Origin: Anaspis maculata
Lineage: Eukaryota > Arthropoda > Insecta > Coleoptera > Scraptiidae
Assembly: GCA_949128115.1 (NCBI GenBank)
Contig: OX421964.1
Coordinates: forward strand, 48,710,601-48,774,600
Direction of reading: 5' to 3'
DNA: 64,000 bases
The position numbers and the translations under genes were made by a program. Within the stretch, counting starts at the first letter, position 1. Every line of letters begins with the position of its first letter. Below are positions 1 through 11,704 of the stretch, piece by piece. The notes beneath the pieces were generated by a model, which made no database searches, was not told the DNA's origin, and was given only the letters and a program-made list of their open reading frames with translations.

Positions 1-398
1 CGCCGGCGTAATGAATAAACACGTTCCTGACGGCGCAATTATTGCCGCCTCTATTTGATTCCACTTTTACCAATCTCTCCTCCTCGAGATTCAGACATAA
101 AGTTGCGCTATATGGTCGGGAGCATCCAGAGTCTCGTAATAAAAGTCCAGGAACTTTAAAAATACCGTGGAAAAAAGAACCCCTTAAAAATGGCGATCAC
201 CAGGGGACGCTGCTATCTAACCCGCTGCGTTGCAATTGTTTCTAATTGCACTAGGTAGCTATCCTGCGGAAAAGCATCATGATGCGATTAAAGCTGGTGG
301 CGTAATTGCCTGGGCTGTTTCTCAGAATACGTTTTAGAGGCCCATACATATAATTTGTGTCCAGATATTACAAAAATCTTTTATTCCCTACAGGTACA
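1..398. other. No recognisable feature
   Basis: Short open frames occur here but have no domain, repeat or splice context. I see nothing to annotate. Confidence 0.5.
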
Positions 399-735
399 TT
401 ATGACTGAATAACATGGACCTGTGTTTAAGATGGACTGCTGATCACCCTACCCGACCAAACAACAAATGACGCCACAGGGGCGCTACCATTATCGTTATC
501 ATAACAGAAGTTCTCAAAAGATTATAGAAAATCTGCAACTTGCATCGGCACATTTTGTACTATAAATATTTCTGGATATAATATTATTTTATAATAACAG
601 ATTCAATTTACAATAATATGTTTTTTACTTCGAAAGTAGCCATCAGGTTTATCATCGCAAGTTCGCAAGTTGAAACAGTCATGAAGTTTTGAGAGTCACT
701 GTCTTGCGAATTTATCGAAGGTTGTTTCAAAATCA
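399..735 (+). repeat. Dispersed repeat, copy A
   Basis: This stretch matches about 33155-33425 in the same orientation. Both copies hold a block with ATGGACCTGT followed by ATGGACTGCTGAT, and a second block with AATATGTTTTTTAC then GAAAGTAGCCATCAGGTTT. Copy A has about 110 AT-rich bases between the blocks that copy B lacks. No coding frame is shared. It is probably an old transposon fragment of unknown class. Confidence 0.6.
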
Positions 736-1333
736 ACGCAGTTGCGATCAGGGATCACGGTTGCGATTTATCAGCTTTGCACATTGGGTACACCTTTCCA
801 TCTAGGTGTACCCAATCGTGGAACATGTTCCGTCTGGTGGTATTTGTACCGTCTAGGTAGAAAGCACCCACTGTGATTTCGGCAGCACAAACCACAGCTA
901 CTTCCTACTGGACCACAGCTCGGGCCTTGAGAGTGTTTTCTTCTCACAAGTAAGATTGCTGTCAATCAATTATTGAATGAAATTCTACTATTTCGTTACA
1001 GAATACAGAAAAACACAAAGAACGGCGTTTGCCAGCCATTGGGGAACATAAACAAAAAAGCCGAACGGCCTAGTGCCCGACAGCACACCGTGTATTCAAC
1101 ACACTTCAGTTAATAATTTTTGATACGGAACATCGTCCCTTCTATTGAATTACCGGAACCTATGAACACATGTACGTACAAAACGCCGCAAGCGACCGAA
1201 AGAAAACGGCTATGCCTCTCAAGCAAATTTGAAAATGTCATTTTGACACCTAACCTAAACTTAACACTGCGATGTCATGAAGTATATGGATGTCATGTCG
1301 CCATCAGACAAAAGCCATTATAGCAGAACGGTC
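736..1333. other. No recognisable feature
   Basis: Unique-looking sequence. The short ORFs on both strands (771-965 minus, 1120-1323 plus) show no motifs. Confidence 0.45.
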
Positions 1334-1399
1334 AATATTAATTGGGGAAAATGAAAGTCCCTAGGGAATATTAATTGGGGAAAATGAAAGTCCCTAGGG
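1334..1399 (+). repeat. 33-bp tandem duplication
   Basis: Two identical 33-bp units lie side by side (1334-1366 and 1367-1399), each beginning AATATTAATTGGGG and ending CCCTAGGG. The identity suggests a recent local duplication. Confidence 0.85.
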
Positions 1400-1512
1400 A
1401 TAACGAACATGTCGGCATTCTACTGGAGTCATGGCGATATACGGTATTATAAGTCCAGTTTAAGTACAGGTCCATGCTGAATAATGTCTTGGTTATGGTA
1501 TGTATGTATATA

Positions 1513-2431
1513 CAGGGTGTCCGTTTTTCGAGGCTAAGCATGGGTATCTCGCTTATCTTGAGAGATACAAAGTCGGTTAAATTAGGAAAAAGTTGCGCAT
1601 TTTCATGACGATCAATAATCCAAAAAGAAATTTGACGTATCGATTTTCGTTTTTGAGATATCGTGAAAAAACAGGAATTTAAATTTTTGTTTTTATTTTT
1701 TATTCAAAAAACGGTTGAAGGTGGCCTTGTCTTATCTAGACATTGCCAGTGCACTTTTTCAAGAGGAATCCAAAGCTGCCAAAATCTTTTTTTTAGCTTT
1801 TAAAGCAACCGAAATACGACATTCAACTATTTTCTCTAATGGGCGCCATATTGGATTTTGATATTTTTGAATACGGTATTCTTTTCTGGTTAGAACGATG
1901 TGCCACATGTCATTGTTGAATAAATGTTTGACATTTACGTTTTTTTATTGTCGGTGCTGATTTTGTTTCCAAAGCACTCTTTGAAAAATAAAAAATAAAT
2001 TTTTTGCTCTAAAGCATGAATTCAACAGTGGCATGTGACACATCGTTGTAACCAGGAAATAAAATTGTATTCAAAAATGTCAAAATCCAATATGGCGCCC
2101 ATAAGAGAAAAAAAAGTTGAATGTCATATCTCGGTTGTTTGGGAAGCTAGAATGAGGATTTTGGCAACATTGAATTCCCCTTAAAAAAGTGTCTTCACAA
2201 TGTCTTAATTAGAAAAGGCTACCTTCAACCGTTTTTCAAATAAAAAATTAAAACAAAAATTACAAATTTCTGTTTTTTCTCGATATCTCGAAAACTAAAA
2301 CTGACAAGTCAAATATCTTCTTGGATCATTGATCGTCATGAAAATTAGCAACTTTTTTCTAATTTAACCGACTCTGTATCTCTAAAGATAAGCGAGATAC
2401 CCATGCTTAGCCTCGAAAAACGGACACCCTG
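1513..2431. mobile_element. Palindromic MITE, TA|CAGGGTGTCCG ends
   Basis: The left end CAGGGTGTCCGTTTTTCGAG is mirrored at the right end, with TA on both sides (1511-1512 and 2432-2433). The inverted similarity runs inward for most of the 919 bp, including an arm motif in which TCAAAATCCAATATGG is mirrored. No ORF is conserved. TA flanks and terminal inverted repeats fit a non-autonomous Tc1/mariner-type element. The superfamily is inference. Confidence 0.8.
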
Positions 2432-2433
2432 TA

Positions 2434-3025
2434 TACCTATACATATATATTAAGAAGGTCATAATAACCAAGGGAATTATGAAATTCATAATTCATTCCC
2501 TCTAAGGTTATGAATCCGTAATTCCCTTTCTCTAATGTCAAATGCCAAAAATGACTGATTATTAAAAGAAACACTGTAGCTTTTACAATAAAAGTTTCTC
2601 CTATATGGAATATGATCGGTTTACGGGAATTCAAAATGACAACAAGCGATCTACTGCTCCTCGGGGCCTCAAAAGGCCCCCGGAGTGGTTTGTTATCCTG
2701 GGTAAGGTATTCTACCATCGTTATACAGATGATTCACGACTTGTGACTTTCCTGGCAAGGGTATGTAGATTCTTTGTCCAATTAATTATATTTATTACAA
2801 ACGCCTTAAAACGCATTTGTCGTGAATGGTTCAGTTTTCAATTTGAAGTTGAGGGTAAAATTAGGTTTTTGTCAGTAAAAAGTAAAAACTGCATTACAAG
2901 TTTGAAACTTCGAGTTTTTTGAAATGCCATATCCACACGTATTTTATCGTGTTTATTTCTTCACGAAGAATATTATAAAGATTATAGAGCCGAAAGCGAC
3001 AGATGGACATCTGAAAAAATGCGTC
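2434..3025. other. No recognisable feature
   Basis: Overlapping ORFs on both strands (2437-2718 minus, 2605-2922 plus) show no motif, repeat match or splice context. I do not support them as genes. Confidence 0.4.
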
Positions 3026-3675
3026 TAATAGGGTAGTGACCACTATCGAAAAATATAAAAAAAAATCATACTAATCGAATGTAGAGCCTTAATAACAAGG
3101 CTACGTTTCGTGAAAATTCGAAAAAAAAGTTCCAACTGTCTCAAAATCTGCCTTGAAAGTGGCTACTTTTGCGAACGATTTCAAATCTACCAAGCTGTAA
3201 GGCGGGCTGTGACGTTTCAATCTTTTGACAGTAGTGGGGATGACCCCACCTCCGTTGCCTGTGTGTCAGTGTTGACGTTGACGTTTGCCAGCATAACATA
3301 ACCATTGAAGTCTGATGAAGTCTTGAAATATTCATAAATCATGAAAGATTTTACCAATTTTCCATATTTTCAAGCAAAACAACACGAATCACCGCACAGA
3401 TACACAAAGCATTAACAATATAACAATCAGCTGTTATGAGCGTTGACGGGTTGACGCTAGTGCTTTTTGTCGTAAGTTCTGTAGTGTTGTCAAGCCTGCT
3501 TCTCCGCCTATGAAAGATTGTGACGTCATCGCGCCAAATTTGAAATGATCGAAAACTTTCATAATATTTTTTCACCAAGAAAACTTACGAAAAAAAATCT
3601 GTTAACTATATAGCGTCACTTATCAGAAGTGAACTTGAAAAAAAATTAAAAAAAAAATTGGTCACAACCCTATTA
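3026..3675. mobile_element. Candidate MITE with 18-bp terminal inverted repeats
   Basis: The left end TAATAGGGTAGTGACCA is mirrored at the right end with one mismatch (the right reads TGGTCACAACCCTATTA on the plus strand). The interior is AT-rich with no supported coding. Target duplication is unclear because the ends themselves begin with TA. It is probably a non-autonomous DNA transposon of unassigned superfamily. Confidence 0.6.
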
Positions 3676-4433
3676 TGTTTTGATTGGAATAGTCTGCGAT
3701 ATTTTTGAATTTTTTCTTCCGGCTGCTATCAACAGCGTTCATGATTGATGGACGTACTGACTTTCAAATCAGGTCGATTTCATACCTCGTGTCGTTCCCA
3801 AAATCCTATCAACAGTATATGCCTCAACACGCAAAACTTTTGACTGAGTGGAGCCTTATACTAAGCTACGTATATCACCTCTCGCACAGTGCAAAAGTTT
3901 CATCAAAACTTAATACGGTATTAATATCTGATACCTATTGTACCGGGGACATGAATGAGCAAGCATCACACCAAGGTTGTATACGCCAAGAGAATTTCAA
4001 GTGCTATTAATATGATAAAAACCTCATTACCGCAATTCTACTCTTGCACGTAGTGCTAGGGATGTCGCTACGTTTCGTAATTATGCACACGTGTTTTGCG
4101 CATTGTCCCGAGCAATGAATACCAACTATGTTTCTCTCCTACAGTTACTACTCGTACTATATACACACGGAGCGGTAGCGCCAGCAGGAGCAGCACCATC
4201 ACCAGCAGCAGCATCGGCAGCAGAATGCAGAACATCCCTTTCCATGATGGTCCTTTCTGGCGTTGCAGCATATCCTCTATGCATACTCGTGATATTACAC
4301 AAACGGGAACATTTCGAAATTACTACACACGTGCATTGTTCTGGGTAAAGCCAGCTCGAAACATAATTGTCATTTTTCATTTAGTCGTCGCGGTAGCACG
4401 GCGAACTTTTACGTTTTGATGCTGACAATGGAT
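3676..4433. other. Mostly unannotated; GCA-rich low-complexity patch
   Basis: A GCA/CAG-rich patch lies at about 4180-4229 and produces Ala/Ser-rich and hydrophobic shadow ORFs on both strands. No other feature is visible. Confidence 0.4.
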
Positions 4434-4856
4434 TTAAAAGAAAATACAGCGACCCTGGTTGTGAGTCCTGACAATAGCGAGAGTGAGAATGAGAGAATCC
4501 TTGGATGGTACAGTCCAACGTTGAATGTTGTTGTAAGTTACGGAGAGCTGCGGAACAGATGAAGTTCCCAAAGCCGTGCCTAATAGCAATAGCGTTTTCT
4601 CAAGTTTTAACCTTCCACCCGAAGGGAAGTTCCATAATAAAATTTCCATCCGTTTCTTGCTACTCGTCGGGGAAGTTTTGGGGTGAAACAACCCATGTTG
4701 CTTCATTTTGGTCATGAAATGTTGACAAAAGCCTATTAAATTGATATGTACCATTGTTCGTCTTATTTTGTCAGTTTTCAATAAAGAAAAAACGAGCCCT
4801 TCAGTTGACCTATTTTCAACTGTATCCGCCCTCTTGGATTTTGAAATAGCAGCCAT
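4434..4856 (-). CDS. Uncertain 140-codon ORF inside a repeated sequence
   Basis: This is a minus-strand ORF beginning MAAISKSK. I do not recognise the protein. Its N-terminal 50 codons lie in a sequence repeated at 5030-5215. There the same frame continues without indels but with one TGA, and similar residues follow (a MVHIN motif, then CQHF). A third copy near 6230-6375 is disrupted. No start-site or splice evidence is available. It may be the remnant of a repeat-encoded protein or chance openness in a non-coding repeat. Confidence 0.2.
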   Translation of the reverse strand: MAAISKSKRADTVENRSTEGLVFSLLKTDKIRRTMVHINLIGFCQHFMTKMKQHGLFHPKTSPTSSKKRMEILLWNFPSGGRLKLEKTLLLLGTALGTSSVPQLSVTYNNIQRWTVPSKDSLILTLAIVRTHNQGRCIFF

Positions 4857-4930
4857 TTTGGATATCGCTGTTTGAAGCCTATTTTATTATGGCTATCCAA
4901 TGAAACTCAACATGATATTATCGGACTAAA
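4688..4930. repeat. Interspersed direct repeat, copy 1 of 3
   Basis: Shares with copies 2 and 3 the marks CATTTTGGTC, AATGTTGACAA, TTGATATGTACCATT, TTCAGTTGACCTATTTT and CTTGGATTTTGAA, in the same order and orientation. No terminal inverted repeats are seen. Confidence 0.75.
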
Positions 4931-4987
4931 AACAAAAATCTATCAGTGCAAATACCAAATACCGAAATTATGTTCTCACTGATGCTC

Positions 4988-5285
4988 CCGCCTTGAAAAC
5001 GCCAAGCAGGCCGTTTTTAAATTTGCTATTTCTTTGCAACTCGTTAGCCGACCTTTTCCATTTTGGTCTTAAAATGTTGACAATAGCCTATTCTATTGAT
5101 ATGTACCATTCGCTTTCTTAATTTTACAATTCTCAATCAAGAAAAAACGAGCTCTTCAGTTGACCTATTTTTAACTGCATCCGCCATCTTGGATTTTGAA
5201 GAAGCGGCCATTTTGGATATTGAGTTTTAAAGCCTATTTCATTGGTTATCCAATGACACCCAACACGATAATATCAGAGTGAAAA
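4988..5285. repeat. Interspersed direct repeat, copy 2 of 3
   Basis: The same order of marks as copy 1, extended on the left by a block containing GCCAAGCAGGCCGTTTTTAA that copy 3 also has and copy 1 lacks. Confidence 0.75.
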
Positions 5286-5299
5286 CAAAAATCTAGCAG

Positions 5300-6145
5300 T
5301 GCAAATATAGTAGGTTCACTTGTACCGTGATTCTAGTTGGCTGTGAGATTTTGTTTCTAAGTTTTCAAATCTGATATTTGAAAACTCCCTAGAACTTGGC
5401 AGTTGGTTGCATTGATATTTGAAAGTTTAAGCTTGACGACAAGATCAACAACTTTTCCGTTTGTCAGATCGAGTGTCAAATAGACTGAAAATCACGAGTT
5501 TTGCGAAAATTGTGGTGAAATTATGCCCATTACTGTGAAAACTGTGTTTGCGCCTCAGCTTGTGTCCTGAACAATAACGTCCAGTGCCCATTTTAAAGTC
5601 CTCGAGAGTGCCATCAAGAACTCGCTTCTGGGAGAAAAAATGGGCGGAATGGGTGCTGGGCATGTACCACATAACGTTCAGCTTTGCGAAGAAGACGTGA
5701 ATCTATTTTCAAAAACCACATATTATGGAAACATTGTGAACTATTCCTGGTTTTTTAAAAGAAGTACCCACACTCTGGAAGGCTGGAAACGATGGGAAGG
5801 TGAACCTTCCTAATTTTTGTGGGGATGGGATTCATCGGCGTTAATACTTGATTTCACTGCTCAGGACATCGTACTGGAACAAGAAATTTGCGGAACTTGT
5901 GAAAGGTGAACAACATCCACTCCATATTTGCAATTTGCAAAGTTGATTTCGGTGAATTTTCCATTTTTGACAGCAACAGTCAACACACCATCACACCAAC
6001 ATAACCTATCTTTCGAAGCCAGACGCTCAGGCGCACACTAGGCAGTTGGACGTGAAGTCTACAATGCCAAACTGTGAAATTTGCCCAGCCTACTAGAATC
6101 ACGGTACAAGTGAACCTACTATACCGAAATGATTTTCTCACTGTC
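5300..6145. other. No recognisable feature
   Basis: Sequence between repeat copies 2 and 3. Short ORFs only. Confidence 0.4.
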
Positions 6146-6410
6146 CCCGCCTTGAGAACGCCAAGCAGGCCGTTTTTAAATTTGCTATTTTCTTGCAACC
6201 CGTCAGCCGCTTGTTTTCATTTTGGTCATAAAATGTTGCCAATAGCCTATTCTATTGATATGTGCCATTGGCTTTCTTATTTTCATAATTCTTATGAAAA
6301 AAAAACCGAAGGCAATAATAGGAGACCTATTTTCAACTGATGTATCCGCCATCTTGGATTTTGAAATAGCTACCATTTTGAACTTCAGTGTTTGAAGCCT
6401 ATCCTTTTGG
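6146..6410. repeat. Interspersed direct repeat, copy 3 of 3
   Basis: Contains GCCAAGCAGGCCGTTTTTAA, then CATTTTGGTCATAAAATGTTG, TCTATTGATATGTGCCATT and CATCTTGGATTTTGAA. It is in the same orientation as copies 1 and 2 and carries small indels relative to them. Confidence 0.7.
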
Positions 6411-6894
6411 CTAGTATCCTTTCCATTGATACTAAGATCGTCGGAATCGGAACAGAAATAAAAGTTTTACAAGGAGAAAATTTTAGTGCAATTTTCTTGG
6501 CCCACCCGGTAGACAAGTTGGAAAACAAAATCACATAAGAAATTACCATTCCACACATTATAAGTGCTGATAATGTAAAATTATATCGCGGACAAATCCA
6601 AGAATTTACTGCCTGCAGATGGCGAATATTATTTGCGCGATACAATTACCGCAGCAATAATTTGCCATCCTTTGACTTCATACAAATGTATTTTTGTGAT
6701 CTCTTTGCTCAAGTCGATAAATCATAATAAGAGAAATTCAGTGATAAGTACTTTTTGCCGGACTCTGTATTTACAGTGATTATTTTCTATCGCACAAAAT
6801 AGGCACTTTTCCTTTCAGTTAAACTGGAGATTGGGGATCCATGAAGGGGTATATGTGTATCTTTGAATCATGTTTATAACTTGAATAGATCTGT
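6411..6894. other. No recognisable feature
   Basis: Nothing beyond short random ORFs. Confidence 0.4.
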
Positions 6895-7961
6895 TAGTAC
6901 GGGAGACGGACGCGGTTTTAGTACCCCTATCGAGTTATGTGGAGAGAGGAGCCCACTAAACAACCCACAGCGGAATCATCCTACCATTGAAACATCCTAC
7001 CGGAAAAACAGCCACCGCTCATTTTGCCACAAATTCTGCAACCGTGCAAACATGCTACTGCTAAATCAACACACCGGAAAAAGTGTAACCACGCATTTAG
7101 CCACCGAGACCGCTACCGCGCATTCATCCTACTGCTGAAGCGCTCTCGGTGGCTAAATGAGCGGTTGCACTTTTTCCGGTGTGTTGATTGAGCAGTAGCA
7201 TGTCTGTGGGGTTGCAGAATTTGTGGCAAAATGAGCGGTGGCTGTTATTCCGGGTGTGTTGCTTCAACAGTAGGATGAATGCGCGGTAGCGGTCTCGGTG
7301 GCTAAATGCGTGGTGGCACTTTTTCCGGTGTGTTGATTTAGCAGTAGCATGTTTGCACGGTTGCAGAATTCGTGGCAAAATGAGCGGTGGCTGTTTCTCC
7401 GGTAGGATGTTTTAATGGTAGGTTTGATTTCTCGGTGGGCTGTTGCATAGGGACTCGTGGAGAGACTATCATCTATGTAACAAAAAAATATGTAGCCATG
7501 GAATGGCAATCCTGCCTAAGTAAATCCTGCCGGAAATGCAATTAATTTAATAATTTAAAAATTGTAGAATGCAACCTTCAAAATTCTTGCTAACAAATGT
7601 CAGTACATTGTTGATGGCACACAACAATCACCCCTTTCACGGGCCACTGCCAGAAACTCATCTAGTTTTGCGTATGCCTAACGATAGTTGCTTAGCAGCA
7701 CCATGTAAGTTCTGACAGTGGCGCGTAAAAGGGGTGATTGTTGTGTGCCATCAACATCAACAATGTGACTGACATTTGCTGACAAAAATTTTGAAGGTTG
7801 TCTTCTACAATTTTTAAATTATTTAATTAATTGCATTTCCGGCAGGATTTACTTAGGCAGGATTGTCATTCCATGGTTGCACATATTTTCTCGATACATA
7901 GATGATAGTCTCAAAACATAACTCGATCGGGGTACTAAACATGCGTCCGTCTCCCGGACTA
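6895..7961. mobile_element. Palindromic element hosting a second insertion
   Basis: The left end, containing CGGGAGACGGACGC and then TAGTACCCC, is mirrored at the right end (GGGGTACTA, then GCGTCCGTCTCCCG). An inner palindrome of about 400 bp is centred near 7670: CATGGAATGGCAATCCTGCC near 7500 is mirrored near 7870, and CACAACAATCACCCCTTT is mirrored at about 7730. The left arm is interrupted by the cassette at 6948-7456. No coding is supported; the ORFs here are shadows of the repeats. Confidence 0.75.
6948..7456. mobile_element. Nested cassette flanked by a 9-bp duplication
   Basis: GTGGAGAGA occurs immediately before (6939-6947) and immediately after (7457-7465) this segment, so it looks like an insertion in the palindrome's left arm. 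Its ends are imperfect inverted repeats: the left has CCCACTAAACAACCCAC and the right has GTGGGCTGTTGCATAGGG. Internal modules such as TTTTTCCGGTGTGTTGATT and GTGGCAAAATGAGCGGTGGC recur in both orientations. A 9-bp target duplication is typical of Mutator-like elements; that class is inference. Confidence 0.65.
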
Positions 7962-8557
7962 TGTAATATCTTTTAAAAACAATCAGAGTGAACACTGACC
8001 ACTACGACGCGACAATCTTTATCGTCGATTACAAACTGAAGCTGAAAATAAATTGCGGTACGAGCATCGGGGACATCATTTTGCAACGCAACTTAATTTG
8101 GTATTGGAATTTTGCGACGATCTTGCATCATGCATAAAACTTGGTTTGGTGACCGCCGTAGACGGTCTTTGAGGCGTTATAATAACGGAGCCGGACGGAA
8201 GCCGCAGTTTGGAATACTGCAACAACAAATAATAACCATTTGCAAGATAAAGAGCTCCGCTTGCAGTAAAGAGGAAGGATTCCGAAAATCCTACCTGTGC
8301 GCTGTTGGCTGTGAAATTAACTGGTCCAAAGGGAGCGAGTTTTTTCTCTCGTTTTCACAAGCCATCACCACCAACCGGTCTAGACTAAAGCTTTTTTAAA
8401 CCCAAACGCTAACATTCTCGCCATTTTGTTATTCCAACTTACCAAAAGCCTTTCAATTAACTTTTAAAAACACCAACACCATCATGAAGCGCGTTAATGA
8501 CGGTGGTGGTACAAGTTTCCGTTGCTAAGAGCTTTCGACCAACATTTTTGGTATATA
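7962..8557. other. No recognisable feature
   Basis: Contains a 95-codon plus-strand ORF (8112-8399) rich in Arg and Ser. It has no recognised domain and I do not support it as a gene. Confidence 0.4.
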
Positions 8558-9006
8558 CAGGGTGGCCCAACGAAAATGAAACAGACTTTTCGGGCACTTG
8601 ACCTCACTTGTTTATACATGTGTATATACTGTAATTATGTTTACTAGACGGACATAAGCCGCGTCATGGGTTCGGCAATTACGAGCCAGCCTCCTAGAAG
8701 GTGCTGTAACCCTCCGAAAACACTGAAATTAGCATTATCTTGAGAAATTTGCATCGAATCGAATAAAAAATTAACACCGCTAAGACAATTGAACCAGCTT
8801 TGAAATGATGTATCACTCAACCCCAATTGTCATTTAAAATTTTCGAAGAGGCTGCTACCTTGACTACGGGGGTGAGACTTCACAGTTAAATTAATAGCAG
8901 TTGAACGTCCCCCTTGAAAACAAAGTTGAGCTGTCCGAGCTTATTTCGAAAAAATGAGGGCGAATGCTCGAAAATCTGTCAGTTTCGTTTTCAATGGGCC
9001 ACCCTG
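8558..9006. mobile_element. Palindromic MITE, TA|CAGGGTGGCCCAACG ends
   Basis: The left end CAGGGTGGCCCAACGAAAAT is mirrored at the right end near 8985-9006. TA flanks lie at 8556-8557 and 9007-9008. The element is 449 bp. It shares its terminal 13 bp with the larger element at 26222-27498, so the two are related family members. It is non-coding. Confidence 0.85.
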
Positions 9007-9008
9007 TA

Positions 9009-11352
9009 TACCAACCAACAAAGTTCATGACGTGTAGTTTCCGTATAGTACATCAATGGTGCAGTGGTTTTGTGTCTTGGTGCGGTGTTAATGCCTGCAG
9101 CCTGCAGAGTCGTGCGAGTCCTTTTTGCATCCTCCTCCGCCTCTTGATGTTTGCCGGCATCGAGACCTCACTATACGGAAGAGAGAGTAAATGCGAATAA
9201 TGTGTAGTCACACTAATGTGAGGACGACCATGAAGATGGGTGTTGGAAAAGGCATATGAACGGTCTTAGCCGCACGTCTTGTTTGATGTAGCACACTGTG
9301 CCATCTCCGGAGGGCTGTAGAGTGCAGAGGGCTATAGATGTGACCAAGGTGGCGTGTAATGATTGCGGCGTGTTCCAGAGGTGGGCTCTTATTGTAAAGT
9401 AAACACAGCCAATGACCCTCTTTAAATTGCAAATGTGCATTAATAACAGAGTCCGCAAAGCTCCGCGTGCTTGAATATTCAGGAGAACAGTTTGGCCGAC
9501 TGCTGCTGCTGCTGCTGCCGACGCTATCCGCCTCCGCTTCTGCGTTTCCGATTGCAGCGCATTCGGAATGGATCTTGATGGACATGCAGTCGACGGGTGC
9601 GTTCTTAATTGCATATTTCCATCAGGCCGTTTTGTCTAGCTGTTCTCCGACTGGGTTATGAAAAGGAGAGGAAATTGATGGACACCATACTTTCTTCTCC
9701 AAATTGAACTGATCGACTATCTTAATTTGAAGTTGTTGAGTGCCATACTGAATTTGTTTAGTACCAACTTGGAATTGATGCCGATCTGAGATAGATTATT
9801 TCCAATGTAAAGATCATACAGGATTGGAGGAGAACTACAATATATTGTAGCGGACACCGATCATTTCGTATACTTTAAGCCGGTGATCAATTAATTTATT
9901 CACGCTATAGATCTAAAATACCTGAGTTAACAAGACAAGAAAATTCCAAGTTTCTGCCCAATGAGGAACCCCCCGGTATGCCAGCACGCCCCTGGCTTGT
10001 TTTTTGGGCCCAAGAATAGTTTGAGGAACAAGATTATCAACTTTTTCAACAATACTCAACCGGCGCAACAAGCTAATGCAACTTAAGAATGTGGCACACC
10101 GAGTTTACCAGACTACATATTCATGACCAAACGTGAATGGCTTTCCTACTCGCCGCACCTCAATCCGATGGACTTCAGGGTGTGATCCATCAAAAAGACA
10201 CGAGCCTGCTCTAAATTTCATAGAAGTACTGAGACTCTGAAATTATCATTATGGTTGTGGTCGAGTCCCATATCTCTGGAAAAAATTTACAATTCTTACG
10301 TTTTTTAAGCAAATATACTCACTATTGAACTTAATAAAGAGTGTGCTCCCATTGTCGTGTGAGAATAATCATCATTGACAGAATGGAATGGAATGATTAG
10401 TGATAAGTCACGCGATTTGCGGAACATTTGGTCGAGCGATTGAGGACTAAAAATCAAATCCGACTTGCAGTCGAGGCAAAGTCTAAAGTAAAATAAAAAT
10501 TTACTTCAATCTGCAGTTCCCTCGGCTCTAAACCTGTGTGTGAAAACCTTTCCCGTATTTAGCTAAGATTTGAAGCTCGCGGGTAAGGTAAATCGAACTA
10601 AAAATTGAACGCTTCAACATTTTGACAGCGTGCGACTTTGCGCGGGTAGCAAGTTAGACTAGAAATTGAGTCCTAAGGCTATGAGGTGTATCACTGTTAG
10701 AGGTGGCCGCACTTTTAAACAAGTGAGTATGTTTTCACGTGCGTGAGTCTCAGTAGCGTATTTTCTTAAGGAGGCATATTGTGAATGTAAAGAAATTTGA
10801 TTGAAGAAGTAACACCATTCTTTGCCCACTCTCTTCAATTGAAACTCATTGTGATATTTTGTTATCGGAATGGGGTACTTGCCAATAAAATAGATTTGAA
10901 TGAAAATTCTTCCAATCATCAACAAGGTTTATATTTCATATTTATCTCTTACTTTGGGGGCGGCATGTGGAAGTGGCAGCGTTTGGCAAAGAAACTCTTG
11001 CACATGCAGTTTGAGCTGGGAGTTTCTAAATTTTTAAAGTAACATTAACATCTGAATCAGTGAAAATTTTTGAAAGTTGCACTTTTTTCTTTTGGGGGCG
11101 AACGCTGGAGGCGGCGCCATATCAAAAGTAGCCTATCCTATCCCATTCTTTGTCAGCTATCCATATAGCGAAAGACTTAGATCGCTATGTCTTCGGGTTT
11201 TTCGGGTTCACGGTTTTCTCTATGTTGGCGGCGCAATATAGACATTCGATATAGCCTAGCCCAGCTTTGAGAGTGGCAGCTATGTAACAGCGACAATATC
11301 AGAAAGCTATAGGGCGTCTAATTTGCGACGAGTTCGAGGAACGGACAGACAT
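9009..11352. other. No gene supported; one (CTG)n run
   Basis: A (CTG)6 run sits at about 9500-9518 and drives Ala/Leu/Ser-rich shadow ORFs on both strands (9208-9661). The rest is unique-looking sequence without recognisable genes or repeats. Confidence 0.4.
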
Positions 11353-11379
11353 ACGGACGGACGGACGGACGGACGGACA
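11353..11379 (+). repeat. (ACGG)n microsatellite
   Basis: About six consecutive ACGG units. Confidence 0.9.
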
Positions 11380-11704
11380 GAGCGGCTGCAATAGCGATTT
11401 TCATGAAGATGGAAAATGCGCTAAAAACTGGGTATGTTTTCACTTACAGATTATGAAAAGGTGGTGTTGCATTCTCACGTTCATTTTCTTTGGGATTCTC
11501 AATATAACAAATAGTTGAGTATATTTTATGCTGCCACACCCTGTAACAACAGGCATATAGACTTTCTCATAGAGGCGGCTCCCTTGCTCGTGCCCAAGTC
11601 TTTATATAAACAAGTTTGGAAAATATTCACGCGTTTGCTGTTTGTAGTCAAGTGGTGATGCGGGCACTCGGGCAGGGATCACGTGATGCAAGTGCGACGC
11701 AATG

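Noticed and set aside
4091..4419. Overlapping ORFs with Ala/Ser-rich and hydrophobic stretches
   Set aside because: Produced by a GCA-rich low-complexity patch read in several frames; no consistent coding signal.
9208..9614. Two long minus-strand ORFs (125 and 133 codons)
   Set aside because: They overlap each other in different frames and both cross a (CTG)n run; no domain.
11510..11550. Isolated CACACCCTGTAAC, like a CAGGGTG element end
   Set aside because: No inverted partner found nearby; too short to call an element.
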